DNA from: Siphonodentalium dalli
Taxonomy: Eukaryota; Mollusca; Scaphopoda; Gadilida; Siphonodentaliidae
NCBI GenBank assembly: GCA_032622095.1
Contig: CP136069.1
Span: 46,536,194-46,600,193, forward strand
Reading direction: 5' to 3'
DNA: 64,000 bases
Shown here: positions 32,399 to 45,454 of the stretch, piece by piece
Position numbering within the stretch: position 1 is the stretch's first letter
Layout of the letters: every line of letters starts with the position of its first letter
The notes under the pieces: generated by a model
Database searches by the model: none
What the model was told of the DNA's origin: nothing
The model's input: only the letters and a program-made list of their open reading frames with translations
Position numbers and translations under genes: made by a program

Positions 32399-34016
32399 GT
32401 GATAATGATATATGGATATTGTTAATTGTAACCTTATACTGGTACCGGTATGTACATTTATCGAGCGTATTAGCTAGTATATTGCCGCGACACACGCAGT
32501 AGTCCTCGTGTTCTTATTTTATACTATATTCATTTTTTTTAGACAAATATTACTCATTCTTCTGGAATGTGGATTTTCGCTGTGTGCTGTTACGTCGTTC
32601 AAACAGCAATGACTATGGCAGGGGAATGCAAATACCAGTATGACGTCACTTTGTATAAGATAATTGCATATGACGTCACATAACAGCGAACGTGCTTTCC
32701 TGATTTACTAAACTGAAGGAAAGTTTATTTAGTAATGTTACAAACGTTAAAGACATTTAAAACATGAATTCTGTTGTTTTAGCAATGTGGCTAATGAAAA
32801 TTTGCAGATTTACGTAATTTCATAATGATATAGCAACACTTCCAGTCGTTTCAGAATGCCATAGCAACACTTCCTATAGTCCGCATTTACGATTCAACTA
32901 ATGATTATTGTTTTAATTATAAACCGTGTAACCCCTTCACGCAATGAATGATGTTATGTTGGCTACATGAAAAGATAAATTTTGCTGTTTAAATTTAATT
33001 GCAAAGACGTTTCCAAGATGGCGCCGAATAAATTCAAGTTGGCGGCGCCCATGTTGAAAAGCAAGCTTAGTATAAGGAAAACCAGCGCACATGTTGCGGT
33101 CGTCTTTAAAACATGTAAGATTTCCTCACATTATATATACGTGATGGCATGTCAGACCAGCGTAGCGATGGGTTTGAACTCTGCCTTGAAGTTTGATTCT
33201 ACACAAGGACAAATATACTTTGATTTTGTTTTCAATTTGGCACGTACAATGCTATTGCCACTAGAAATCTTAACTGATTTAGAAGCATTCACTGGGTGTC
33301 AGATTTTAGTACAACTAGATTAAAACTGATCCCCTGTCAAAGATTTGATGTAACACGCGCAGTATGGTTGAACAAATTGTATTAAATTCAATTGCATATT
33401 GGTGCTACGCGCTCTGATAAATTCAACGGAATAAATCTCCTGCACATATGACATGCTAATCCGTGCATCCGACGTCATTTCTCGGAGGTGTTATTCTTTT
33501 CCTGACAATTTAATCGTTAATGACAACAGTTTAAGGACAAGTCTCGGTACATCAGCACTCAACGTCCGGATTGATATAGTCCAATACAGTTATTATTTCG
33601 AGCGGTGTTTGGTTAATCCGATGGAGTTGAGAAAGAGCACGTATACATATGAAACATTCAACAATATCATATAATGTTTTTATTACACGCTTGTTCCCAG
33701 AAGTACAGTGTTATTGCTGTCCATATTTACAAATACGTATGGAACGTACGTTTCACACGCATCTCGTTGACGTAAAATGACGTACATGACGTTCGCATCA
33801 ACCATGAAACCGGAACTATAAAATAAAAGCATCATCGCACATTACAAAACACGCTCTATATGTGCCTAAATAAACCTTCTAAGCCTGTATTTTTAATGCA
33901 CGGATTCTAGGACGTGAAGGTTGTAATAAACATAGAATGACACGATGTGTAAATGAGTTTGTCGATACGGCACTTGTGCTGTCGCAGAAGGAAAGAACTC
34001 GAGGCATATTTTTTTA
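32399..34016. other. unassigned DNA
   Basis: No recognisable gene. A 113-codon plus-strand frame at 32982-33323 has no domain I can name and no supporting features. Confidence 0.35.
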
Positions 34017-37000
34017 GTCAGACTGTTCGAAAGAATATTCAAACCAAATAGTGTTTATAGACTGAATTATAATATAATTATAATATAAACTAGCTTTCAA
34101 ATTCCATGTGGGAAATTTGGATACTTCCATATACCACATTTTCCCGTTTCTCGTGTTATACATTACATTCTTCAAGCTGTCTCTGGTGGGCCCGACTTCG
34201 TCCGGGCTGTTCCCATCTGCTTTCCGGCGAAAGGTGCGATTTGACCTTGAATTGACAATTTTTAAAGTCAAGGTCAGGTCGGGGTCATGATTTGACCCGT
34301 CCAAAACACTCCCCGGAGAAAAGTATCCCTAGGTATCAAATTTCGTCGAAATCCGTACGTTTTACCCGATTTGACCTTGAATTGACCATTTTGAAGGTCA
34401 AGGTCATGTCGGGGTCACGATTTGACCCGCCCAAAACACTCCCCGGACAAAACTTTCCCTAGGTATCAAATTTTGTCGAAATCCATCCTTGATTAGCACA
34501 CGATCGCATGCTTTCCAAAGTGTGTGGTAATTATCAATATCAGCACATGTGCTAATCTGTGTCGGACTATTTTATTGAGGATACCGCATTCGGGGTAACA
34601 CTACAGCTTTTAAAGCGACCCATTCGCAGCTTTTACATCGACCTAACCCCGCATAACACCAGTGGATATTATATTTTCAAGCACAGTATACACCGGTGGC
34701 GTTAATTACAGTACACCAATTAATCTCCACATGGCACAGACGGAACTCTCTAACCTAGTCAATTGTGAAGAATGACTCTTCGGACCTAATATCACCAACA
34801 TAAAAAATAAAAATATAAAAAAAATAATATGTCCGTGTGCCGTTTCCGTCCTTAAATTTGCCACTTTTGATACTACCCTAATTCCGCACAAAATCATCAT
34901 CACCAAATTTTCAAACAGACCCCATTAAATGCCAGTTTGTGCGTGCGATTAATTATTTCATAACTTGGCCACTAAACGCTTTATAATAAGAAATCTCAGA
35001 ATAAATCGGTCAGAACTGTATATATACCGTAACCAAACCCTGTTTTTTTCCCACTCCAATATGTAAACAAAACGCGCGATCTTGCGAGATAAATAGCTCC
35101 CGTCTACAATGAATCAGAATGTTTATTACTTTATTACCAGGACCAACAGGGGGGGGGGTCGGAAAAAAATTTCAGGCACGTATGGCATTTTTTCCCTTTC
35201 GATAATTTTTTTTACCCACCCACCCCCATCGCCAATTTTTTTTCCGTTTACGGCAGTTTTTTCCGACCATTTTTTGACACCCACCCCCCCCCTTTTAACA
35301 CTAAAACAGAGATTTGCGGGGGAAATTCACTGTAAACAGCTGTATATTAATTTCTGTGCATACTATTTATCATGGATGTTAACATGGACATGTAAATAGG
35401 AATGAGTCATTTTGAGGTCATTCGGCCAAAAAAACATGGCTGCCAGCAGCTGCCAGCGGCCATCTTGGATTTCAAAATTTGCAACAAAATACAACACGAT
35501 AACTGCCTGCAGTCAGTTTACCAGTTAGAATTACATTATTTCTCTCATTCAAAGTGGTTTTGAAGCCCAACTCATCGCCAAAACACTAAAAAAACAAGCA
35601 GAATTTTTTTTTTAGTTGCGGAAAAAATTGCTTGTTGGTGGCTTTGACCACCCACCCACCCCGGCATACGTGCCGGAATTTTTTTTTCACCCCCCCCCCC
35701 GGGACCAAGGCATCCTACGAGAATAGAAACAAGACGCACGTGGTTTTATCGATAAAGCAATTGATAATTGATACTGATATCTGTTTGGTTTTAGGACACC
35801 ATTTTTTGTGCTCATTCACAGGCTAATATACTATAAGTAATTGGCCATACATCTATGTATAATAATCAAGAACGTTTGACATAAACAAGGTAAATAATTT
35901 ATTAAATATTGCCGTTATCAATTATCTTTGTACGAACCGGTTACGGAAATTTTCAGTTCAGGGGTCAAGTGAGATAACATTCGCTTCAAACAAACTCACT
36001 TCTGCCTCAATAACACCTGATACAGACCAATGTTACTCTGTAGAAAGAAAAAAAAACTATCAGTTAAAAGTTCTCAGTGTTATAGGGCATGTGGCATGCC
36101 ACGCCAGCCGTTGAGGCATGCCAATATCCCATAAGATGTCAAATATAGCGAATTATCGAAATATGAAATACCACGAAAAAGCGAAATAGGAAAATACAGC
36201 GAAATAGCGGAATAAAAAATGCATCGAAATGACGAAATAGCGCGAATTATAGAAATAAGAAATTATTTTTATTAACCAAATAACGGAGATATTTGAAAAA
36301 GTGTTTTTGACGAAATAACGGGCATATTTGGAGAAGTGTTTTAAAGAATTCCGCAGATTCAGAGAATGTATACTATTGAAAGTGAATGTACGATTCCGGG
36401 AATTCTATCAGATTTCGCGACTCTGCTCGCTTTCGTGATCATAGGTTATATAGGGCCTATATGACCACGAAAACGAGTCGAGTCACGATACATGCATCGG
36501 TACAAACACAGTGTGTACATGACCAGAAAATAAAATGATCTCGATTACTCCAACAGAACAGGCATGCGCACTACAATTCAAATTACCCATAATTCACTTC
36601 ACTATACCCCAGGGGCTCCCAATGGGTTATAAATTATTTTCAGGCTATCAGTTAATTGAATACTATTTCCTTTTTACTAAACTAAATAAATAAACTAAAG
36701 TAAAATAAAGTAAACTAAAATATAGGACTTACATATTATTTTTTGGCATATCTTATAACAAAAACCCCAAAAATAGCCATTATTGATACCGCATTCGGGG
36801 TAAGACTACAGCTTTTAAAGCGACCCATTAGGAGTACCACTACAGCTTTTACATCGACATATTCCCCCATTGCACCAGTGGTTATTATATTTTCAAGCAC
36901 AGAATACATTGGTGGCGTTAATTAACACACCTCTGTGTGTGGGATAATCTTTAAAGCCAGTAGCACCTCAGTCATCCTGACAGTTATCCGAGATGGTCGC

Positions 37001-37167
37001 CATTACATGGTATGTATCCCATTTAAATGTGTGCGCGCAACATTCGTGATATTCGAGGGACTACATATGTATAGACAATCATGGATTTAATTAAAATTCT
37101 AGTGCCACACGTAATTTGTTCAGTCTATAAACACTATTTTATTTGATTATTCTTTCGAACAGTCTGA
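34017..37167. mobile_element. candidate 3.15 kb element bounded by ~48-bp inverted repeats
   Basis: GTCAGACTGTTCGAAAGAAT at 34017 and the following AAATAGTGTTTATAGACTGA are matched in reverse complement at 37121-37167. Inside, a ~130-bp block (GATACCGCATTCGGGGTAA to GGTGGCGTTAATTA) occurs twice in direct orientation, at about 34578-34708 and 36785-36920. No target duplication and no transposase were found, so this may instead be two separate related repeats. Confidence 0.45.
34238..34484. repeat. 130-bp tandem duplication
   Basis: Two units starting GATTTGACCTTGAATTGAC, each with GTCGGGGTCA(T/C)GATTTGACCC and AACACTCCCCGGA. Confidence 0.85.
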
Positions 37168-38890
37168 CCAATGACATATTCATGCGTTTAAACCAGTTAA
37201 TCTATTTTAGTGACAACTGAAATAGAAAATAAGTGAGAATTATAACAAATGAAGACCGCAAATCCCTAAACAAAATCACCTTTGATGCATCGTTTGATAC
37301 ATTGTGTATATTCGTATTTTGTGGATGAAGTGCTGCTAAGAACGGCTTATAGTCGAAACGATAACTTTAACGGCTTCAGTCGGCCATTCTATTTTGTACG
37401 AGAAAAAACGGAGCGTTCTTTCTTGGAGCGAATTTCTGCAGCAATTTCACTAAGTATTGGACCTATTTGGAAATATTTACATTCCCTGTGTCAAATCCTA
37501 CATTATGATATACGATACGCCCCATTATATGGAATATATCAGCTGAAATCGATATTGTTATTGCAAACTCCGAGTCTATTTTTAGCTGTTTTCATCGGCG
37601 CCGATATATACTGAGTTTTCGTGTTCGCAATTTCAGTATTCGTACTAAAACAGCCATATTGTAGCTAAAAACGAATGCGCAGTATTCCACTGCGTCATTT
37701 GAGACGTAATACTTGTTGTTTGCTAGCCTGTTCATCGAGAAATATAAATTCTAAACATTGATGTCGAACGCGGTTTTCCATGTTTCGTGGCACCTTCACA
37801 TGGGTGGGTTAATCTGTCTCTAGATGTGCATAAATCATGGCTTGATTTGTGTCGTGCAGTAGGTGATAAACTTCATTTTAATACCAAGTTTGTGTTTGGG
37901 CAGAGCGTTATCGCTGTAAAAATACATTTTTACAGCTGTGCTACGCTGTCTCATGGCCTTGATTTCGACAATTTTATGTTAGGTCAGTCGTCGACCCATA
38001 ATGCAACTTCTGGTGTCCGGCCAGTGGCGAGGTTAATATATGTGGCTGGGCGAATATCGGCCTTTAATTAGACACCGTAAGGAGCTTTCTACGTGCTGTA
38101 TTCCTCGAGATATCGGCCGTTCCACGCAATTTGAAATTCTGTTCCGCAGATTGTCATTCTATTCCATTTTCCACCCCATCCCACAGGTTGCCATGTCCCC
38201 ATGGATTAACCTACAACAAAGTCGCCTATTGGGAAATATGCAGTTGATTGTAACCTAAAACGTCGCCAGTGGCCACCGTCTTATCAATGCATTAAGTGGA
38301 GATAACCCGTACATGGAGTTTGCGCGATGATAGCGACAGACCGCCACAAAAGGAATCACGGAACTAAATGGTTTCCCGTAGGCGACAGTGTTAACGTTTC
38401 GGCCAAATTCACTGCATTGAAGCCTGCAGGCCATACCAGTGATGTTTACCCAGCTAGATTGACACCAGTTGATCACGAAAATGGTAGAAATATCATAGGT
38501 CATGTGTTTACTTTTTAAAATAAATCCCCAAGTGTACGACAGGGCTATCCCACAGCCAAATTTGATCTGGAAAAATCCAGAACTACAGCAGCTAGTTAAA
38601 TAAATTTCCCGCTCACAAAAATCCATTCCCCCATTCATTCACCAGTTTAAATTATTTAGATATGATGTACAAATCAAATAAACGCGATGTCATCCTTTAA
38701 TAACGTGTCGCATGTATCAGGTGAAGGTCATTCTTCAGTTACCTTCACCTTTAGCAATTCCACGGTGTACTCGTTCCCCGACTCTAGAACACACTTAGCT
38801 CCCTGATTCCATAAGCCACTGTGTAGGAACTGTTACATAGTAAGTCGTTCTATCGTCGGTATTGTGATGGTTCTTGGCTGAATTGTTACG
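37168..38890. other. unassigned DNA
   Basis: Several overlapping frames of 90-130 codons occur on both strands between 37282 and 38638, but none has a recognisable motif. The region directly beyond the broken polymerase lacks its expected C-terminal part. Confidence 0.35.
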
Positions 38891-38901
38891 GTTCCTTATG
38901 A

Positions 38902-41900
38902 TTAAAAATTATCATTTTCAAAATTTTCAACTGCTTTGACGGTGATATTTTTATCAGTTAGTAATTCAAAATATCTGGATGGTTCTGAGATATATTCCGT
39001 TTTAGTAAGAATATTATTTTGTGCATTTTTTCCCCATATGCAATTTATCATTAATTTTGCGCACTGACGAAGTCCTAGGTATTTTCTCGATTTTTTCTTT
39101 TTCAAGTTTTATACCTTCAAACTGATAATAATCTTTAATGTATTTATCTTTATCTTCTTCACTTTTAACAGAATTTGGATATCCACTTGCTTCTTGTTTA
39201 ATTTTGAGGTATTTATCAATGTTATCCCTGTATACTTTGTCCGACCACTCAGTCCAATGCCAAACTTAATACACTTCCAGAATTTGGTAACCCAATTCTA
39301 TTGCTTTGAATAATTATACATGCGTCCAAACTCCAACTAAAGCACGCTGTTCAGTTTTATGAGTACATTGTTCACTTTCATTTTCTGCACAAGTTTTACA
39401 CAATGTATATATCATTTTGTTATTACAGTGGATCGGTAGCACTGGAATGTACAATGTATTTGGAGGTAATACGTTGCATTTAATGAGTCCTTTGTAAGAT
39501 TTGATGTCTCCCATTTGTTCCTGACTTAGAATTGCAGGATGACCAAGAGGGTACTCCCTATATTTATCCACACTAGGATACAAACTGCATATATCAATAT
39601 ATTTTATTTCCTGTTTAGATGTTGGTTCTATTTCATGATATAATTTTAGAGCATTAGTCCTACCACCAAATAATGCTTCCCTTGGTTTAATTGGGTCTTG
39701 ATGCAAATAGAATTGATCCATAGTTTTTTTTAAATATTTCTGCCTTACATTTATTGTCCAGGTCATGTTCCCAGATTCATATTAATTTGCATCCCAAGCT
39801 TTTTATTTCAGTTTCCGTTTTTATTGTTTTTTCATACAATTCATGCATTGTTATATTACTGTATGGGTTTCGGCGGTTTCTATCTGGATAGCAAGTAGGA
39901 CAGCCATGAAAAAACACCCATACATTGCATACACTGTGTTTGATTCTGCATGATAACCATCAACAAAATGTGTGCCTATTTTAACTTCACCACCATTTAA
40001 AGCATGTTTTATGTTTATATTTTGTTTTGTAGCAATGTACTGTAGCCATCGAATTGCTTTCATTGAAAATTTACGCGCTTGTGGATATCCAGCGTCTGAA
40101 ATTATACCTAGAGAATTCTCTGGTAATGAATTTTTTCTCCATGCAAGGTTACAGGTTTGAGCTAATGTTATTGCTTCCCGGAATGGATTTATTTGATCAG
40201 TTTCCATTACACATAGTCTGAATTTGCCACATCCACGTCTTAAAATGTCTACATCTGATTTACAATACTTTTGAATTTCTTTTTGGAAATCAAAAATGTC
40301 CTCACCCCTAGCTTCGTACCATTTCAGAAATGAATCCCTATTTTCCTCAGACATGATTTCAGGTTTATAGTATTTTTTGTCTAGATATGGTCCTACGTAA
40401 TTCTGAAAGTCCTGTGTATTTGCCCAATGTGGAAAATAACCTTTAGCCATTTCTTCAAGTTGGAATGTTTTTGGAAATTTAGATAATGCCATTGGGATGA
40501 AACTCAATGAATCGATTACTCTAACACCATTACATTATAAACTCAGTATTTTGTTACCATTCATAATCTCATTAGGTTTTGAATTTCCATTGTTCACCAA
40601 GTAATGTAAGAGGAACTGACTATCGTAGCCTCTTGCATTGCGAGCAATACATGGTGTGCCTTTATGGTCGTTGGTGTAAAACAGCCATTTACAAAATCTG
40701 TCCAATACATTTCCACCTTTAAAAACATATTATCTATTTGACAATACAGAATCACGTGAATTGCATATTTCATCAATGGGTTTACATATACAATTTTCAC
40801 AAGCAGTTTGTGCAACACAAAAATTGGGTATATGAACACCAGTATCTTGTTGACATTCAAAATCAAAAATATGAATGGTACCTTTACTTCTTTCTGTGTT
40901 TCTTTCTTTTCGTACTGTTGAATATGACATATGTGGTCTGATGGAACGATTTCCTCACATAATTTACACTTCTTTGTTCCCGAACAGATATGTCTTTTCT
41001 CCTTTCGTGTGACGATTTCAACTCCGCATTTCTGGCATTTGTGTATCATATCACAAATAGTTTTGTCTTGTTTTGGTAAATTTTCAAATGATTGTCGAGA
41101 CATCGTTTACTTCTAAAAGTCCTCTTACATTTGATGCAGTGTATCCATTGTTCAAAGGGACATATCTGACCCTCGAAACACATACACTTGTATGGACATA
41201 AATGAACACCTCTGTGGCCCGAACCGACATCACAGTGTTCACAGTAATAACTACATCTAAGGAATCCTGTGACAGTTGTGATCACATCGTAGTGGTTGTC
41301 ATTGAAATATAGATGGATAACTTTACTTTCTTTCCCAACTGGTGGTGGTTGAAAAAGAAAGCCTTCGTCAGCAAATTGATTATGTATTTTTATAACATAC
41401 TCCGGATATAGTTGTTCCTGAATAATTTTGTATTCCTCAACCCCGCAACTGGTGTCGTGTGATATCCCCACTTTATCAAACAATGACTTTGCATTTTCCC
41501 GTTGTGTAGCTCTTGCTGGTCTCGTAATCCGTTTCCATTGTTGCTTCCATTCAACGGTATCGTTTTTGTCAACATTACACATACCAACAACGAGAGCCCT
41601 CGCAAAACACATGTTATATTCTGCGTTCTGAATCAGAAGTATACTTTTCTTTGCTGTTTTCATTTGATTTTTTTCAACGAATGCTCCATAATGTAAGGTA
41701 TGTCTTGTGGTGCTTGTAGGCATATGCGTGACAGTGATATCAAATGTCATCTGTCCGTCATGAATTTTGAAAAATAAATTCGATTGTGCAACTTTTTCTA
41801 TGTTTTCAAGCAATAATTCACCCGTCAGGTCTTTTGCTTCAGTGAACGGGACGTGAATCCCTAGATCTAGCCCTGGATGAAAGATGGAAATTCTCATTTG

Positions 41901-42003
41901 ATCTTTTGGTACTACATCACACTCATCTTTCAAACTGTTCACCAGATCTCTTTCTATTATCTCGTTCGCTTTCGCTATCTGAATATGGCACAAGGCGCTT
42001 CAT
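38902..42003 (-). pseudogene. Maverick/Polinton family-B DNA polymerase, frameshifted and truncated
   Basis: The minus strand carries consecutive pieces of a protein-primed type B DNA polymerase of the kind found in Polintons/Mavericks, in changing frames. The likely start is at 42003 (MKRLVPYSDSESE), followed by a frame change into 41993-41046. That piece has the LLIQNAEYNMCFARALVVGM segment typical of these proteins and Cys/His clusters (CEHCDVGSG, CIKCKRTF). The exonuclease motifs follow: FDFE near 40860, ARNARGYDSQFLLHYL near 40620 and YCKSDVDIL near 40255. Polymerase motif A (DICSLYPS) is near 39590 and motif B (LRQCAKLMINCIWGKNAQ) near 39040. At least five frame changes are needed. Motif C (D-T-D) and the C-terminus are missing below 38902. 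It is a dead gene whose exact breakpoints cannot be set by eye. Confidence 0.92.
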
Positions 42004-42004
42004 C

Positions 42005-42123
42005 GTGAAATGACGACGTGATGAAAAATCGCGTCCCTTTTATGCTCTGACACGGACATGCGCGGTCATCGTCCGTGTCAGAGCATAAAAGCGACGCGAT
42101 TTTTCATCACGTCGTCATTTCAC
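42005..42123. repeat. 53-bp-arm palindrome upstream of the polymerase
   Basis: The arm 42005-42057 (starting GTGAAATGACGACGTGATGA) is reverse-complementary to 42071-42123 with one mismatch, around a 13-nt loop. It lies between the divergent starts of the polymerase (42003, minus) and a small plus-strand ORF (42155). A bidirectional promoter, a replication origin and a collapsed junction of two inverted ends are all possible. Confidence 0.88.
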
Positions 42124-42154
42124 TGACGACTGAATAACGCACCAAACGCTCACC

Positions 42155-42484
42155 ATGGATCCACGATTGCAGTGTAACAACATACAACATTTGCGAAAAA
42201 TTGCATTAGAAGTTTTAAAGAATACAAAGTGGATACCACCATACGGTAACCTTTTTAGGTGCAATTCGAGTTCACATTGGGCTTTTCAATGTGATGGCAC
42301 TACGAAAAAGAAGATTGATCAGATGAAAAAAACATCATTGATGGTGAGTGAATCTACTCCTGGGAAGTCTACTTGGACGCACACATCAGACAACGATTAT
42401 CTCACACCATATGATGCTATTTTAATGAACATTGATCAACCTGAGACATCAACTAACGAGATCGCGGATGTGTATTTTTCATGA
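42155..42484 (+). CDS. unrecognised 109-codon ORF, divergent from the polymerase
   Basis: The frame begins in a strong start context (CACCATGG), 31 bp beyond the palindrome. The product is soluble-looking and polar, with an acidic C-terminal third, and I recognise no domain. Its position head-to-head with the Maverick polymerase across a perfect palindrome suggests it belonged to the same element. Unlike the polymerase it is not visibly broken, but it could be a truncated piece of a longer gene, since the flanking downstream sequence shows no continuation. Confidence 0.4.
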   Translation: MDPRLQCNNIQHLRKIALEVLKNTKWIPPYGNLFRCNSSSHWAFQCDGTTKKKIDQMKKTSLMVSESTPGKSTWTHTSDNDYLTPYDAILMNIDQPETSTNEIADVYFS

Positions 42485-44263
42485 CTCCAATGTGTCTTTC
42501 TGTGACATTATTATACTGCTCGTAGAAAGGTATTTCAAGTGCTTGTCGAGCTATTTCTGTATCGGGAAAACTTAAAAAGCGACTATTATTACGCGTATTT
42601 TGGAGCGCAAACAATCAAGTGACTTTAATTTATAAATTAAGTTCTGTGGTTGAAAGTTCCAGGTGGGATATGTGTTCAATTCTAGCCAGGGTTGGGGCGA
42701 TTATATGCCAATGTAATCGATTACGATTACAATTACTTTTGATTTACATGATTACGATTATTGATTACATTTGTTTCAAATGTAATTGATTACGATTACA
42801 ATTACTTTAGTAAAATGTAACTGATTACTTTTCGATTACATATGATTACAATTTTTAGTTTCCAACCATTTTGATCCCATTGGAATAAATAATGAAATAA
42901 ATCAAATTAAAATATCAAATGTTATTTAATAAAAAAAAACTATATAATACGCAAACAAGGAACGACTGAACAAATAAAACAAGCAAGCAATAAGCACATA
43001 ATCTTTTTACATTAATTTGTGATGTTTGTCATGGAGTTGTGCACCAACATATTGGGAATAGACCATGTTTTATGAGTATTTATTTAATTTTATTTTCATT
43101 TCGCTCGAACCGTCCAAAATATCATCGAGTGAAATGTTAATACGCTCGTATATGCTTAGCTGCCTATTTGTATATGAAGCATTTATATAAATATCCCAAA
43201 TTACACATGTAAGCCCAACACAGAGTTAAAAAGAACTTAATTACAAACTATATAACGGTACACGGACTGGCTAAATCGACTCGGACTCACTTTATCGTCC
43301 ATACTGCCTCAAGGTGAAATGATAACTGTGGACAAAATTAAATTAAAACATGTGTCCACAAAACACCATAAACACACCCCCCCCCCCCGATCCAAATTCA
43401 GTTGACCACCGTCAATTTTGGATCGGGTGGGGTTTGTGGTGACTATTTAAGGCGTCTTGGGGGGCGACTTACAGCACCCTTTGTTTGACCTTAATATATA
43501 AAGGAATCGAGAAATGGCACTTATATGAACGGCGGCGGTAATTTTCGAATAAGGATTTGAAGTCACGTGGTTCCTATAAGTTTAATACAAGCTGAAAAAT
43601 GCGACTTTTTGAAAAAAAACACTGGCGGCCATATTGAAAAAAAAGTGGCGGTCGTATTTGAATCAGTCGACCATTATGATTGGTTTGTTGGGGAAAAAAA
43701 TCAGTCATCGCAGTTCACATTGACCTTTGGTGTCAAATTCCATGCTTTGCGTCACAATAAAGTGAACGATTATGTTACTACTGTTGACACATAATTATAT
43801 ATAAGAAGGCAATGTAACTCACCGAAATTGATCATAAGTGGTGTAATTTCAACATAATTGATATTTCGTTGTGGTCATTTGGTTATTTTCACGTATCATT
43901 CCAAATAATAGTCATCGTATTTCCCTGACAGAACCGATTAAATTGGGAGAGAACCGACTCGATCGGGAGAGAACCGATCGAGATATCACAATTCGCAGTT
44001 TTCGTCGTTGTTATTACTCGCACAATAGGGTTTTCATTATGTTTACGTTATTTGGGACCATATGTTATGAGGGGAATGGAAAAACTATTCGAATTATCAC
44101 CTAGATGGCTCAAAAATTGCGTTTTAACTGTCAAATACTCGCGAAAATGTATAACTTGGATCATAAGAAACCGTCACAAATCAGCCAAGAACCATCACAA
44201 ATCGTCGATAGAACGACTTCCGATGTAAGAGTGACATAAGCAGTAATGCTTAAATTAGTTTGC
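42485..44263. other. unassigned DNA with an ATTAC-rich patch
   Basis: At about 42706-42860 there are irregular repeats of GATTACGATTACAATTAC. A C-rich run followed by a GATCCAAATT...AATTTTGGATC hairpin lies at about 43378-43427. No gene is supported. Plus-strand frames of 75-77 codons (43567 and 43871) have no recognisable domain. Confidence 0.45.
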
Positions 44264-44268
44264 AGATC

Positions 44269-44520
44269 CACGGCGGGGAATCACGTGGTTTCGAGCTTGG
44301 TGAGTACCACGCATTCAAAATTTGCAAACGCACAAAAACATAATATACATGTATGAGGAACTGACACAAAACATAGCAGTTTGACTGTTACGAGCATATG
44401 CTGGTTTATTTTTGAAACAAGTTGACACCTTATTTGTTCGGAGATACTTAGTGGTTTTCTATAACATTCTTATGAATGCATGACACTCATCAACTCGAAA
44501 CCACGTGATTCCCCACCGTG
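44269..44520. mobile_element. Transib-like MITE
   Basis: The ends are inverted repeats of about 34 bp: CACGGCGGGGAATCACGTGG at the left and CACGGTGGGGAATCACGTGG read inward from the right, continuing TTTCGAG. AGATC flanks both sides directly (44264-44268 and 44521-44525). A 5-bp target duplication with CACnnTG-type termini is the signature of Transib elements, the superfamily related to the RAG1 recombinase. At 252 bp it has no coding capacity, so the assignment rests on the ends alone. Confidence 0.65.
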
Positions 44521-44525
44521 AGATC

Positions 44526-45452
44526 AAAGGCAAATAAAAGATAAAGGTATGGAAGGGTATAGGTTCATCAGGTGGACGGCACTGAATAGGAAATTCCTTC
44601 CACCGTTAAAGGCACGTGAGGCCTTAATTGTCGAAAATATTCATATTTGTTCCAAACACCGTAAACAGAAAAACATTAAAACGCATACAGTTTCGTTCAT
44701 ATATATCATGACCATCGCGTAAACAGCATGTTATCATAAAGACCTACTATATTTTACCTAAACAAGAGCCTGATTGTGTTACAGAAGACAGCACAATGCT
44801 ACTGGCTAATCACACACAAATGGCATAAACGCTCTTTATTAGTTCCATATCAGGAATTCACACACAAAGAACGCTCTTTATGTTTACTATCATAATATAA
44901 ACAAACACCAGAAAAGTTACTTTTTATGCTTTTGTTTACATAACAATAGTCAAATATATGACAATAACATACTGTTTATGCGATATTTCTTATTTGTATA
45001 CGGACAACGTCTATCTACATTTTGATGTTCTTTCTGTTTGTGGCGGTTTTTGACGGGTGGAAATATTTTTACAGGATACCCACCACCAAGGCCAACCGTA
45101 CCTTTAATCATCACAAACATCCGGTTGATCTTTGAGAGACACAATCCGCAAGAAATCGAGAACTCATTTAAAGGGGATTCATTTCACGGACTATGATTCA
45201 GATTGTTAATAACCACGTGATTTATATGCTTGGTTTCCAGGCACGTTCGTGACTTACGTTAACGACATCCCCTGTTATTCCTGGTTCCATGCATGCCGTT
45301 TGAGTACGTAGCCCAGGCTAACAGAGAGGACGAGTCTCGGCAGTATATAATCCCTTCCGTGAATTGCGCTAATAACCCACCCCTGTATGGTATTACGCTG
45401 TCGGAGGATATTCAATACCCTTCGTGTCTGACGCTAATAATCTCATCTGTTA
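44526..45452. other. unassigned DNA
   Basis: Two copies of AACGCTCTTTAT occur at about 44829 and 44871, a motif also seen around and inside the palindrome. Nothing else is supported. Confidence 0.35.
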
Positions 45453-45454
45453 TA

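Noticed and set aside
32982-33323. 113-codon plus-strand ORF as a host gene
   Set aside because: No recognisable domain, promoter, splice context or second copy; it is of a length expected by chance in 64 kb.
38255-38638. 127-codon minus-strand ORF as the missing C-terminus of the polymerase
   Set aside because: It contains no D-T-D motif or other polymerase signature, and overlapping plus-strand frames are equally open.
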